Assembly: GCF_026241315.1 (NCBI RefSeq)
Contig: NZ_JAPHNA010000007.1
Coordinates: forward strand, 1-64,000
From: Campylobacter sp. MIT 21-1684
GTDB taxonomy: Bacteria; Campylobacterota; Campylobacteria; Campylobacterales; Campylobacteraceae
DNA: 64,000 nt
Direction: 5' to 3'
Shown here: positions 9,751 to 17,800 of the stretch, piece after piece
Numbering within the stretch: position 1 is the first letter of the stretch
Layout of the letters: the number at the start of each line of letters is the position of its first letter
Notes under the pieces: model-generated
Seen by the model: the letters and a program-made list of their open reading frames with translations, nothing else
Told to the model about the DNA's origin: nothing
The model's database searches: none
Position numbers and translations under genes: made by a program

Positions 9751-10206
9751 ATGGCAAGCATACGCGTTTTTTCACTTTTTGTTTTCATTCTATCCTTATT
9801 CTTGCTTTATGAAAGCTTTGGCATAAAAACCGAATTTGCTTATGAGCCCTTAGGACCAAGAGCTTTTCCCCTGTCGGCTTTAATTTTAATCGCTCTTGGC
9901 TTTTTCTTGCTTTTCTTTTTTGCTGAAAAAACTGAAGTAAAATGGAATCAACAAGCCCTCATTAAAATTGCTTTCTTACTCATTGTATTTTTTCTTTTCG
10001 CTTTCTTATTTGAAATCATAGGTTTTATACCTTCGAGTATTATTTTTCTTTTTTGTGCAGCTTTAATTTTTGGAGCAAGATTGATACCGGCTTTTGTTTT
10101 TGCCGTTCTTTGCGCCATACTTTTCTTTGTTGGTTTTGATACCTTAATGCAAATTACCTTGCCACAAGGAACATTTTTCGAAAAATTTTTCTATAAGAAA
10201 GGATAA
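9751..10206 (+). CDS. tctB: Tripartite tricarboxylate transporter small subunit
   Basis: A 151-residue protein with four predicted membrane segments (about 5-22, 38-55, 70-105 as two, 110-133), matching the TctB/DUF1468 family, the small membrane partner of TctA. It starts 4 nt after the tctC stop and ends 1 nt before the tctA ATG, so the three are translated together. TctB sequences are poorly conserved, so the call leans on size, topology and position. Confidence 0.85.
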   Translation: MASIRVFSLFVFILSLFLLYESFGIKTEFAYEPLGPRAFPLSALILIALGFFLLFFFAEKTEVKWNQQALIKIAFLLIVFFLFAFLFEIIGFIPSSIIFLFCAALIFGARLIPAFVFAVLCAILFFVGFDTLMQITLPQGTFFEKFFYKKG

Positions 10207-10207
10207 A

Positions 10208-11701
10208 ATGGATACTTGGACATATTTAATGCACGGTTTTACCGTAGCTCTAAGTTTTCAAAATTTTTGTATCGCTGCAATAGGTTGTTTAATAGGAACT
10301 ATTGTCGGGATGTTGCCCGGACTCGGACCTATTAATGGGGTTGCCATCTTGCTTCCTTTAGCCTATTCTATGGGTTTTGAACCTACTTCGGCTCTTATAT
10401 TGTTAGCCTCTGTATATTTAGGCTGTGAATATGGAGGGAGAATTTCTTCTATACTACTTGGAATACCCGGCGATGCCGCTGCTATTATGACAACTTTAGA
10501 TGGACATCCTCTTGCAAAAAATGGCCAAGCTGGGAAAGCACTTTGTATTTCAGCCATAGGGTCTTTTATTGGTTCTTTTATTGCCATCATAGGTATTATT
10601 CTTTTTGCCCCTTTACTTGCTAAATGGTCTTTAACTTTTGGTCCTGCTGAATATTTTGCTCTCATTATTTTTGCCTTAGCTGCTCTAGGATCAATGTTAG
10701 CGCAAAGACCTGTACGTTCGTTTTTATCCGCACTTATAGGTTTATTCCTTACTACCATAGGCATAGATGGAAATTCTGGAGTTTATCGATTTGTTTTTGA
10801 CAATCCTCATCTTTATGATGGTATTCCTTTTATTATACTTGTTATTGGCTTATTCTCAGTCAGCGAAATTTTACTTCTTCTCGAACACACACATAGCGGT
10901 CAGAAAGTCGTAAAAAAAACAGGAAAACTGCTTATTTCGTTAAAAGAATTATCTTTTTGCTTTTTTACTATTATCCGTTCTGGAGTCACAGGTTTTTTTG
11001 TAGGTGTTTTACCGGGAGCTGGTGCAACTGTAGCGAGTGCTGTAACATATATGAATGAAAAGAAACTTGCCGGAGAAAAAGGGAATTTTGGAAAAGGAGA
11101 TCTAAGAGGAGTTGCAGCTCCTGAAGCAGCAAATAATGCTTCAGCCTGTGGCTCTTTTATTCCTATGCTAACACTTGGACTTCCGGGTTCTGGAACAACT
11201 GCTGTAATGATCGGTGCTCTTACACTCTACAATATAAATCCCGGTCCTACAATGTTTGTTGAAGAACCTGATATAGTATGGGGTCTTATAGCTTCATTGT
11301 TTATAGCAAATATTTTACTCCTGCTGCTTAATATCCCTCTTATTAGATTTTTTGTTAAGATTTTAACCATTCCAATTTGGGTTTTGGCTCCTATGATAGC
11401 TGTAATTTCTGCAATCGGGATTTATTCTATCAATAGCACAAGTTTTGACTTATTTTTAATTATTATCATTGGTATAATAGGCTATATTCTAAGAAAACTT
11501 GCTTTTCCTATGGCACCTTTGATACTCGGCTTTGTTTTAGGGGAACTTTTGGAAGTTAATTTAAGAAGAGCTCTTTCTATTAGCAATGGGGATTTTTCTA
11601 TACTTTATCAAGGAACTATTACTGCAACTTTGCTTATAAGTGCAATTTTACTCATTATTATTCCGCCATTTTATAAAAAATACAAAAAACTTCGGGCTTA
11701 G
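10208..11701 (+). CDS. tctA: Tripartite tricarboxylate transporter large permease
   Basis: TctA is the 12-segment permease that imports carboxylates delivered by TctC using an ion gradient. The 497-residue sequence has the duplicated family signature: GTIVGMLPGLGPINGVAILLP near the N-terminus and GVLPGAGATVASAVTYMNEK near residue 275, plus PEAANNASACGSFIPMLTLG and LPGSGTTAVMIGAL. Its stop overlaps the end of the convergent ubiE by 4 nt, with no terminator hairpin between them, which means the cassette abuts ubiE exactly. Confidence 0.95.
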   Translation: MDTWTYLMHGFTVALSFQNFCIAAIGCLIGTIVGMLPGLGPINGVAILLPLAYSMGFEPTSALILLASVYLGCEYGGRISSILLGIPGDAAAIMTTLDGHPLAKNGQAGKALCISAIGSFIGSFIAIIGIILFAPLLAKWSLTFGPAEYFALIIFALAALGSMLAQRPVRSFLSALIGLFLTTIGIDGNSGVYRFVFDNPHLYDGIPFIILVIGLFSVSEILLLLEHTHSGQKVVKKTGKLLISLKELSFCFFTIIRSGVTGFFVGVLPGAGATVASAVTYMNEKKLAGEKGNFGKGDLRGVAAPEAANNASACGSFIPMLTLGLPGSGTTAVMIGALTLYNINPGPTMFVEEPDIVWGLIASLFIANILLLLLNIPLIRFFVKILTIPIWVLAPMIAVISAIGIYSINSTSFDLFLIIIIGIIGYILRKLAFPMAPLILGFVLGELLEVNLRRALSISNGDFSILYQGTITATLLISAILLIIIPPFYKKYKKLRA

Positions 11702-12405
11702 ATTTTTTTTGCTATAAACATAGAACTTATGTCAAAACTCAAACCTTGAACTTCAAGCATTGTAAAACCAACATCTTGAAGTTCTCTTACAAGGTCTTCT
11801 TGTTTCAAAAAACATTCTATAGAATCAGGCAAGTAGCGATAAGCACTTTTATTGTTACTAATTAAACTCCCTAAAAAGGGGAGTATCTTCTTAAGATATA
11901 TATCTCTAAAAAAAGCTATAAAGCCGCCTTTCTCAACTTTGGTAAATTCAAGGATTACGCAAATACCATCTTTTCGCAATACTCTTGCAAATTCTTGCAA
12001 AGCTTTTGAACGTTCAATGACATTACGAATACCATAACTTATACTAAGTATATCGACACTCTCATCTTTCAAAGGCAAATTCTGTGCCTGTGCTTCTATA
12101 AATTCTACTTTTGGTAATTTTTCTTTTGCTATTTGAAGCATAGCGGTGCTTGGATCAATACCTTTAATACTTTGTATCTCTTTATGTAAAAATTCTGCTC
12201 TTTCTTGCCAAAGTACTATCATATCACCGGTTCCACAGGCAACATCAACTATATCTAAACCATTTTTCACACTCAATTTCAAAACTCTTTCACAAGCCTT
12301 TTTTCGCCAAGAACTATCCACTCCAAAACTCAAAATACGATTTGCTTTATCGTAAGTAGGAGCAATTTGATTGAACATCTCTATAATCTTCTGTTGCTCT
12401 TGCAT
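11698..12405 (-). CDS. ubiE: Menaquinone methyltransferase UbiE/MenG
   Basis: A SAM-dependent methyltransferase for the last step of (mena)quinone synthesis; Campylobacter uses menaquinones for respiration. The 235-residue protein shows motif I VDVACGTGDMIVLW, the family stretch SYGIRNVIERSKALQEFARVL, and the N-terminal FNQIAPTYDKANRILSFG. AAGGA precedes the ATG. It follows the unknown gene at 12408-13667 by 2 nt and is probably co-transcribed with perR. Campylobacter makes menaquinone by the futalosine route, so this methyltransferase may act on a related late intermediate or on methyl-substituted menaquinone; that part is inference. Confidence 0.93.
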   Translation of the reverse strand: MQEQQKIIEMFNQIAPTYDKANRILSFGVDSSWRKKACERVLKLSVKNGLDIVDVACGTGDMIVLWQERAEFLHKEIQSIKGIDPSTAMLQIAKEKLPKVEFIEAQAQNLPLKDESVDILSISYGIRNVIERSKALQEFARVLRKDGICVILEFTKVEKGGFIAFFRDIYLKKILPFLGSLISNNKSAYRYLPDSIECFLKQEDLVRELQDVGFTMLEVQGLSFDISSMFIAKKI

Positions 12406-12407
12406 CT

Positions 12408-13667
12408 TTATCCTTTATACATTTTTAGATTTAAATTTGATTTATCAATAAGTTTAAAAAATTTTTGTTTTTTCATACTAAATAGTAAAAAAACATTTGT
12501 TTGTGTATATGAAAAATACTTTTGGGCAAGTTTTTCTAAACTTTTACATCGAAAAAGACAACAAAAATACTCTAAAAATACTTTTAATTCTATAAATTTT
12601 CTTTCAAGCATTTCATACTCATCATTTTTATAAAAAAGCCTTTTAAACACTACAAGTTTTCTTCTAAGCTCTAAAGCTACAAGCTGTTTAAAAAATTTCT
12701 CTTTTGGTTTATTCTGATAAAAAGAATTTTCTTTAATAAAAAAGTCAAAATCACCAAACAAATTATAAACTCTTTCTCCTGTCAATAACAAAAGTAATTT
12801 TTCATCAAAATTCCTGCTGTTTAAAATTTGCAAACTGCTCTCACTAAGTATTTTAAACCTACCGGATAAATTTTTACTTAAATTTTTATCAAAAACAGAA
12901 TCAAAACTAAAGAAAACAATAAAAATCTTTTGTGCATAAAGAAAAAATTGATAACAGTGTTTTCTCTGTCTCGTTTCTAAAGAAAGTTTATGCCAAAATT
13001 GCAATTTCTTAAAAAGATAAAACAAAAAAATTCTTAAACCATCGAAAGTATAAAGAGAATCAGGAAAATTCAATGTAAAATTGACATTACTATCAATAAT
13101 CTTTAAACATTTCTCAATATTAAATCTACCCTCATATCCATAAAGAATGAGAGATTTAGAATTCAAATTTTCTTTCTCGGTAATCTCTTTTTCAATACCG
13201 AAGTCTTTTGGAAAAACAAAATTGTGTCTTTCTTCTAAAGTATGAAAAAATACTTTCAAAACACTAATTCTCAACTCTTTATAAAACTCAATACAAGCTT
13301 GAAAGGAATAAAGTTGCAATTCATAAATTTTTTTATGAAGACTTCTCACAAGTGCTTTTTTTCGCGCCTTTTTAAATTCTCGTTTAGAAATCCTTTGTTT
13401 TTGTTGTATTTCATTCTTTAAAAATGTGATTTTATAAAAACTCTTATGTATATTTTGAAACTGTATATTTTTGTTTAAACTAATATGAGTATAAAAGATT
13501 TCAAAACGGCTTTCTTTAAACAAAAGACCATTTTTATTTAATAAATCCTCAAGCAAACAAGAATCTTGAAGTAAAAAGACTCTTTGTATTTCACACACAC
13601 TACAATCCTGATTGTAGATATTACAAATTTTTACAATTTTATTGACATTTTTGACACATTTGGACAT
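12408..13667 (-). CDS. Unknown Lys/Phe-rich protein after perR
   Basis: About 419 residues, not recognised. It is rich in Lys, Phe and Leu, has an N-terminal cysteine cluster (KCVKNV, ICNIYNQDCSVCEI) and no clear signal peptide or membrane segment; the rest looks helical and basic. The stretch LVALELRRKLVVFKRLF in the C-terminal third resembles the helix of CHAD-type polyphosphate-binding domains, but the match is weak. I chose the ATG at 13667; a GTG at 13673 is the alternative. Either start lies inside the end of perR (stop 13639), implying coupling. ubiE follows after 2 nt. An uninterrupted 1.26-kb frame in such AT-rich DNA argues it is expressed. Confidence 0.7.
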   Translation of the reverse strand: MSKCVKNVNKIVKICNIYNQDCSVCEIQRVFLLQDSCLLEDLLNKNGLLFKESRFEIFYTHISLNKNIQFQNIHKSFYKITFLKNEIQQKQRISKREFKKARKKALVRSLHKKIYELQLYSFQACIEFYKELRISVLKVFFHTLEERHNFVFPKDFGIEKEITEKENLNSKSLILYGYEGRFNIEKCLKIIDSNVNFTLNFPDSLYTFDGLRIFLFYLFKKLQFWHKLSLETRQRKHCYQFFLYAQKIFIVFFSFDSVFDKNLSKNLSGRFKILSESSLQILNSRNFDEKLLLLLTGERVYNLFGDFDFFIKENSFYQNKPKEKFFKQLVALELRRKLVVFKRLFYKNDEYEMLERKFIELKVFLEYFCCLFRCKSLEKLAQKYFSYTQTNVFLLFSMKKQKFFKLIDKSNLNLKMYKG

Positions 13668-14049
13668 TAGCACAGACTGCTAGATGTTTTATAGTTTTAC
13701 CTATTTTTTGTTCTAAAACTGCTTGATATTCATTCAATCCAATTTCTTCAAAACCTGCATCTTCTATATTTCCACAATTCAAACAAAGAATGTGAATGTG
13801 TTTTTCTTCATAAATATCATAACAAGTCTTTTGATTAGTTGCATTAATTTCAACTACCAAACCTTGTTCTTGCAATGTGTTAATATTTTTATATACTGTT
13901 GCAAGCGAAATCGAAGGATATTCTTTTTTAATTTCCGCATAAAGTTGTTCTATATTAGGATGTTCGTGTCTTTTAAGAATTTTAAGAACACAAAGCCTTT
14001 GAGGAGTAGCCTTTAAATCGTATTTTTTAAGCATCTGTACTAATTGCAT
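13639..14049 (-). CDS. perR: Peroxide-responsive Fur-family repressor PerR
   Basis: PerR senses peroxide through metal-catalysed histidine oxidation and in C. jejuni represses catalase and ahpC. The 136-residue protein has the Fur-family winged helix (PSISLATVYKNINTL, residues 46-59), metal ligands in HIHILCLNC, and two structural zinc pairs, Cys89/Cys92 and Cys132/Cys135 at the C-terminal CQKCQ. Length and motifs fit PerR rather than the longer Campylobacter Fur. The downstream gene starts inside its last codons. A perfect palindrome (14065-14078) lies just before its start and may be an operator. Confidence 0.9.
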   Translation of the reverse strand: MQLVQMLKKYDLKATPQRLCVLKILKRHEHPNIEQLYAEIKKEYPSISLATVYKNINTLQEQGLVVEINATNQKTCYDIYEEKHIHILCLNCGNIEDAGFEEIGLNEYQAVLEQKIGKTIKHLAVCANVQMCQKCQ

Positions 14050-14064
14050 TATTTATCCTAAGTT

Positions 14065-14078
14065 CTTATTTAAATAAG
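14065..14078. promoter_or_regulatory. Palindrome in the perR leader, possible operator
   Basis: CTTATTTAAATAAG is a perfect 14-bp inverted repeat 16 nt upstream of the perR ATG. Fur/PerR operators are AT-rich palindromes and perR genes are often autoregulated, so an operator role is plausible, but in DNA this AT-rich the repeat could be chance. Confidence 0.3.
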
Positions 14079-14138
14079 GCTAATAATATATTAAAATTTA
14101 TTAAAAAAAGTTTATGCTTTTGATATTTTACCCTTCAT

Positions 14139-15980
14139 TTAATACGAAAGGACTTTTTGCAATAAAGAAGACATATCTAAACCTAAACTCGCTTCAACTT
14201 CGCTAGTTTTTCCGTGTTCTATAAAAGAATCTTCATATTCAAAACTCACAACTTTTACAGACAAATCATTTTCTTGTAAAAACGTATTTATTAAACTCGC
14301 TACTCCTCCATTTTTCACATTTTCACTAAAAACAAACCAAAGTTTTGTCTTCGATGCCAACTCTTTTAAAAGCTCAATATCAAGAGGTTTAGCGAAAATA
14401 AGATCTATAAGATTTACCTGCTTGTTTCTGCTGCGAAGCTCCTGTAAAACCTGCCAAGCTTTACCAACACCCTGTCCATATCCTAAAAACGCAATTTCAC
14501 TATCATTTCTCACAAGCCATTGTGCTTTGGATAGTTCTATTTCACATGGTTTAAATTCATCTTCTAAAAGAAAAGAACCTCTTGGATAACGAAAAGCCAA
14601 ACAGCCTTGATGAAAATAAGCATAGTGCATTATTTTTCTCATCATTGCTTCATCACGGGCTGCAATCAAACTTAAATTTGGAAGAGCAGAGAGAAAACTC
14701 ACATCAAAAACACCCTGATGTGTTTCACCATCTTCACCTACAATTCCGGCTCTATCCATAGCAAAAACAACATTTAAATTCATAAGTGCACAGTCGTGTA
14801 TAATCTGATCATAGGCTCTTTGCAAAAAGGTACTATAAATAGCGATAAAAGGTTTAAAACCTTCTTTTGCCATCGCAGCCATAGATGTTACAGCGTGTTG
14901 TTCAGCGATCGCAACATCCCAAAATCTATTTGGAAACTTTTCTATAAGTCTATCAAGGCCTGTTCCACTAGGCATAGCAGCAGTTACACCTACTATATTT
15001 TGATATTTTTCTGCAAGTTCAAGTAGAGTATGAGAAAAAACTTCGGTAGCACTTTTTTTTATAACACCCTTTTTAAGACTCTCACCACTTTGCACATCAA
15101 AAGCACTCACTCCATGCCATTTTGTATGCTTGCCTTCAGCCAAAGCATACCCTTTGCCTTTAAGAGTTTGCGTATGAACTATACAAGGTTTTCCCATAGC
15201 TTTTGCCTGCTTAAGTGCGGACAAAAGCTCTGCAATATTATGCCCATCAATCAAACCTATATATTCAAGCCCAAGCTCTTCAAATAAAAGACCGGGGGTA
15301 ATAAGTTTTAAACTTTCTTCAAACCTCTTTGCAATATAGCTTGCACTTTCTGGTAAAAGATGTAAAATCTTTTCCACCTTTTTTTTAAATTTTTGATAAA
15401 ACTGACTTGCCATAGCCTGAGAAAGATATTTTGAAATTGCACCTATAGGTTTTGAAATACTCATTTCATTATCATTTAAAAGAATTACACAAGGATACTT
15501 TCTATCTCCAAGCTCATTTAAAGCCTCATAAACCATTCCTGCGCTCAAGGCTCCATCTCCTATTAGAACAACAGGTATCCTCTGCTCTTGTTTTAAATAT
15601 ATAGCTTTACACGCTCCAATAGCTAAAGAAATAGAAGTACTTGAATGTCCAGCAACAAAATAATCTCCCTCGCTTGACTTTGTATAACCACTTAAACCTC
15701 CAAACTGCCTAAGAGTTTCAAATTCTTTCACTCTACCACTCAAAAGTTTATGAGCATAGCATTGATGTGAAACATCGAAAATAAAAGGATCTTGACTTGC
15801 ATCAAAAACTCTGTGCATAGCTATACTAAGCTCAACAACTCCTAAATTTGAGCTTAAATGTCCTCCATTTTTACTTACTACTGAGATGATTTTTTTCCGC
15901 AAATCACAGGCAAGCTCTTTAAGCTCTTCAAGACTTAAAAGCTCCAATTCTTTTTGGTTATAAGCAAGCTTTTTACTCAT
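14139..15980 (-). CDS. dxs: 1-deoxy-D-xylulose-5-phosphate synthase
   Basis: Dxs condenses pyruvate and glyceraldehyde-3-phosphate, the first step of the MEP isoprenoid pathway and a supply for thiamine and pyridoxal. The 613-residue TDP enzyme shows the family N-terminal GGHLSSNLGVVELSIAMHRVF, the TDP-binding GDGALSAGMVYEALNELG...NDNEMSIS pattern, and the transketolase-like glutamate region VAIAEQHAVTSMA. The C-terminal transketolase domain is complete. Its start overlaps the fliH end by 8 nt, so it is the last part of the flagellar run fliF-fliG-fliH-dxs, as in C. jejuni. Confidence 0.97.
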   Translation of the reverse strand: MSKKLAYNQKELELLSLEELKELACDLRKKIISVVSKNGGHLSSNLGVVELSIAMHRVFDASQDPFIFDVSHQCYAHKLLSGRVKEFETLRQFGGLSGYTKSSEGDYFVAGHSSTSISLAIGACKAIYLKQEQRIPVVLIGDGALSAGMVYEALNELGDRKYPCVILLNDNEMSISKPIGAISKYLSQAMASQFYQKFKKKVEKILHLLPESASYIAKRFEESLKLITPGLLFEELGLEYIGLIDGHNIAELLSALKQAKAMGKPCIVHTQTLKGKGYALAEGKHTKWHGVSAFDVQSGESLKKGVIKKSATEVFSHTLLELAEKYQNIVGVTAAMPSGTGLDRLIEKFPNRFWDVAIAEQHAVTSMAAMAKEGFKPFIAIYSTFLQRAYDQIIHDCALMNLNVVFAMDRAGIVGEDGETHQGVFDVSFLSALPNLSLIAARDEAMMRKIMHYAYFHQGCLAFRYPRGSFLLEDEFKPCEIELSKAQWLVRNDSEIAFLGYGQGVGKAWQVLQELRSRNKQVNLIDLIFAKPLDIELLKELASKTKLWFVFSENVKNGGVASLINTFLQENDLSVKVVSFEYEDSFIEHGKTSEVEASLGLDMSSLLQKVLSY

Positions 15981-16767
15981 TATGAACCATTTTTTTGATT
16001 TTTCTTAAACGGCTCTCTAAATTCGATTCTATATTCCCAACATCACTCAAAATTACAACAGAGCCTTTACTAATAGCATCATCAAGACTTATTTTAATAT
16101 GGACATCCTCGCTAAAATGCCCTTTAAGGTATTCATAATCATTTGAATTAACCTTAAGTTCGATAGCACTTGCTCCTTTAAGTTCGGCTATCAAATCCTT
16201 AGCTAAATTATAAGCTACCTTTGCAGAATTACTCTCAAGCTCTTTTAAAACTACTTCTTTAGCTATATCTATAGCTGTATCAGCAAGTTCTCTTTCATTC
16301 TTTTGTACAAAGGAATCCAAATTCGCACAAGCTTCATCAAGCTTTGACAAGGTTTTTATATATTTTTCTTTCAACTCTTCTAATTCTTTTTCAAATTCAA
16401 GTTTAGCCTTTTCATAGCCTTCTTTTAAGAATTTTTCCTTTGCATTTTCAAGTTCTAAATTTAAACGATTGTTAAATTCGCTTTCTTGGCTTTCAATTTG
16501 CATTTGAAGTTTAATGATATTGCTTGACATTTCATCAGTTTTTTTAAGCAAATCTTCGACAAAACTTGGTTGAAATGCTGGAATCTCGAGCTCTTTTTGT
16601 AGCTCAGGAGCTGAAAGCTTTTCATTTTCAACTTGCTCCACTTGAGGATTTGAATTTGTAGGTTTTTCAACATTAGAATCAAACTCACTAATAACCTTAA
16701 AACGGTAATCCTCAACACTATGTTGATCTGAATTTGCGCTTGAAATTACATTACTACGATTAGCCAT
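15973..16767 (-). CDS. fliH: Flagellar assembly protein FliH
   Basis: FliH binds the FliI ATPase and docks it to the flagellar export gate and C ring. The 264-residue protein has a variable N-terminal half followed by a long charged helical region (about residues 85-150, rich in EKEL/KLEFEKELEEL repeats) and a C-terminal domain with VVILSDVGNIESNLESRL, the usual FliH/YscL end. It starts 5 nt after fliG and overlaps dxs. FliH is weakly conserved, so the call relies on both shape and position after fliF-fliG. Confidence 0.9.
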   Translation of the reverse strand: MANRSNVISSANSDQHSVEDYRFKVISEFDSNVEKPTNSNPQVEQVENEKLSAPELQKELEIPAFQPSFVEDLLKKTDEMSSNIIKLQMQIESQESEFNNRLNLELENAKEKFLKEGYEKAKLEFEKELEELKEKYIKTLSKLDEACANLDSFVQKNERELADTAIDIAKEVVLKELESNSAKVAYNLAKDLIAELKGASAIELKVNSNDYEYLKGHFSEDVHIKISLDDAISKGSVVILSDVGNIESNLESRLRKIKKMVHNE

Positions 16768-16771
16768 TATT

Positions 16772-17800
16772 TTACTCTATCATTTCATCTGCATCGCCTG
16801 TTTGTACAAGACCTTGTTCTGCGAGTCGTTGTACAACTTCAACAACTTTTCTTTGGGCTTCTTCAACATCTTTAACACGTACAGCACCCAAAAAGCCCAT
16901 TTCTTCCAAAAAAGCTTCGCTAGCACGAGCGGACATATTAGCTAAGAATTTCTGTTTGAGTTCTTCACTTGCACCTTTTAAACCTATCATTAAATCTTTT
17001 TTATCAGCAACCTTAAGAATTTCACGTATAGCATTCGTGCTAAGTTTTTGTATATCATCAAAAGTAAACATAAGTTCTTTAATAGTCTCAGCAAGCTTTT
17101 CATCGCTTTGTTCTATATAAGTAATAGTCGATTTTGAAGCTTTCTGTCCTAATCTATTCAACACTTCAGCCACAGCACGTGGACCTCCAACTTCAACTTT
17201 GTAGGAAGTAAGACTTTCAAGCTTGCTTTCAAGAACAGCAGAAACTCTTTTAATAATACTTGGAGAAATATCTCCCAAATTGGCTATCCTTATCACAACT
17301 TCAGCGCGTAGTTCATCGCTAAAATATTCAAGTGTTTCAGCAGCGTGAATAGAATCCATATGTGCCAAAATAAGGGCTATGGTTTGAGGATGTTCTTTTG
17401 TGATAAAGTCAGCAAGCTGTTGAGGTTTTATTTGCGCTAAATAAGCAAAATTTTGCTTATTTTCCATACTTTTAGCGAGTTTTTCTAAAATTTTATCTGC
17501 AATTTCTGGTCCAAAAGTTCGGTATAATATTTCTTTAGCGTATTCTAAACCTCCATTTTTAATATATTGATTCGATTGAAGAAGAGTGTAAAATTCCTCC
17601 AAAACTGCCGTAGCAACAGATCTATCAACATTTTTTGCTACCGCGATATAACGGGAAATTTCTGTAATAATATCGATTTCCATATGAGAAAATATGGAAG
17701 TTGTCGCATCTTCACCCAGCTGAATAAGAAATATCGCTACCTTTTCGGGCATTGATAAATCATCATAAACCATTTTTTGTTCTTCGCTAAGCTTTATCAT
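16772..17800 (-). CDS. fliG: Flagellar motor switch protein FliG
   Basis: FliG forms the upper C ring and transmits torque from the stator. The 342-residue sequence shows the N-terminal FliF-binding part (SMPEKVAIFLIQLGED), the middle EHPQTIALILAHMDS, an EHPQ motif, and the C-terminal torque helix with charged residues (FDDIQKLSTNAIREILKVADKKDLMIGLKGA). The ATG overlaps the fliF stop by 1 nt (TAATG). Length is typical. Confidence 0.96.
   Translation of the reverse strand: MIKLSEEQKMVYDDLSMPEKVAIFLIQLGEDATTSIFSHMEIDIITEISRYIAVAKNVDRSVATAVLEEFYTLLQSNQYIKNGGLEYAKEILYRTFGPEIADKILEKLAKSMENKQNFAYLAQIKPQQLADFITKEHPQTIALILAHMDSIHAAETLEYFSDELRAEVVIRIANLGDISPSIIKRVSAVLESKLESLTSYKVEVGGPRAVAEVLNRLGQKASKSTITYIEQSDEKLAETIKELMFTFDDIQKLSTNAIREILKVADKKDLMIGLKGASEELKQKFLANMSARASEAFLEEMGFLGAVRVKDVEEAQRKVVEVVQRLAEQGLVQTGDADEMIE

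Noticed and set aside
10363-10764. 133-codon frame antisense to tctA
   Set aside because: tctA has clear family motifs throughout; this frame lacks a ribosome site and any recognisable domain.
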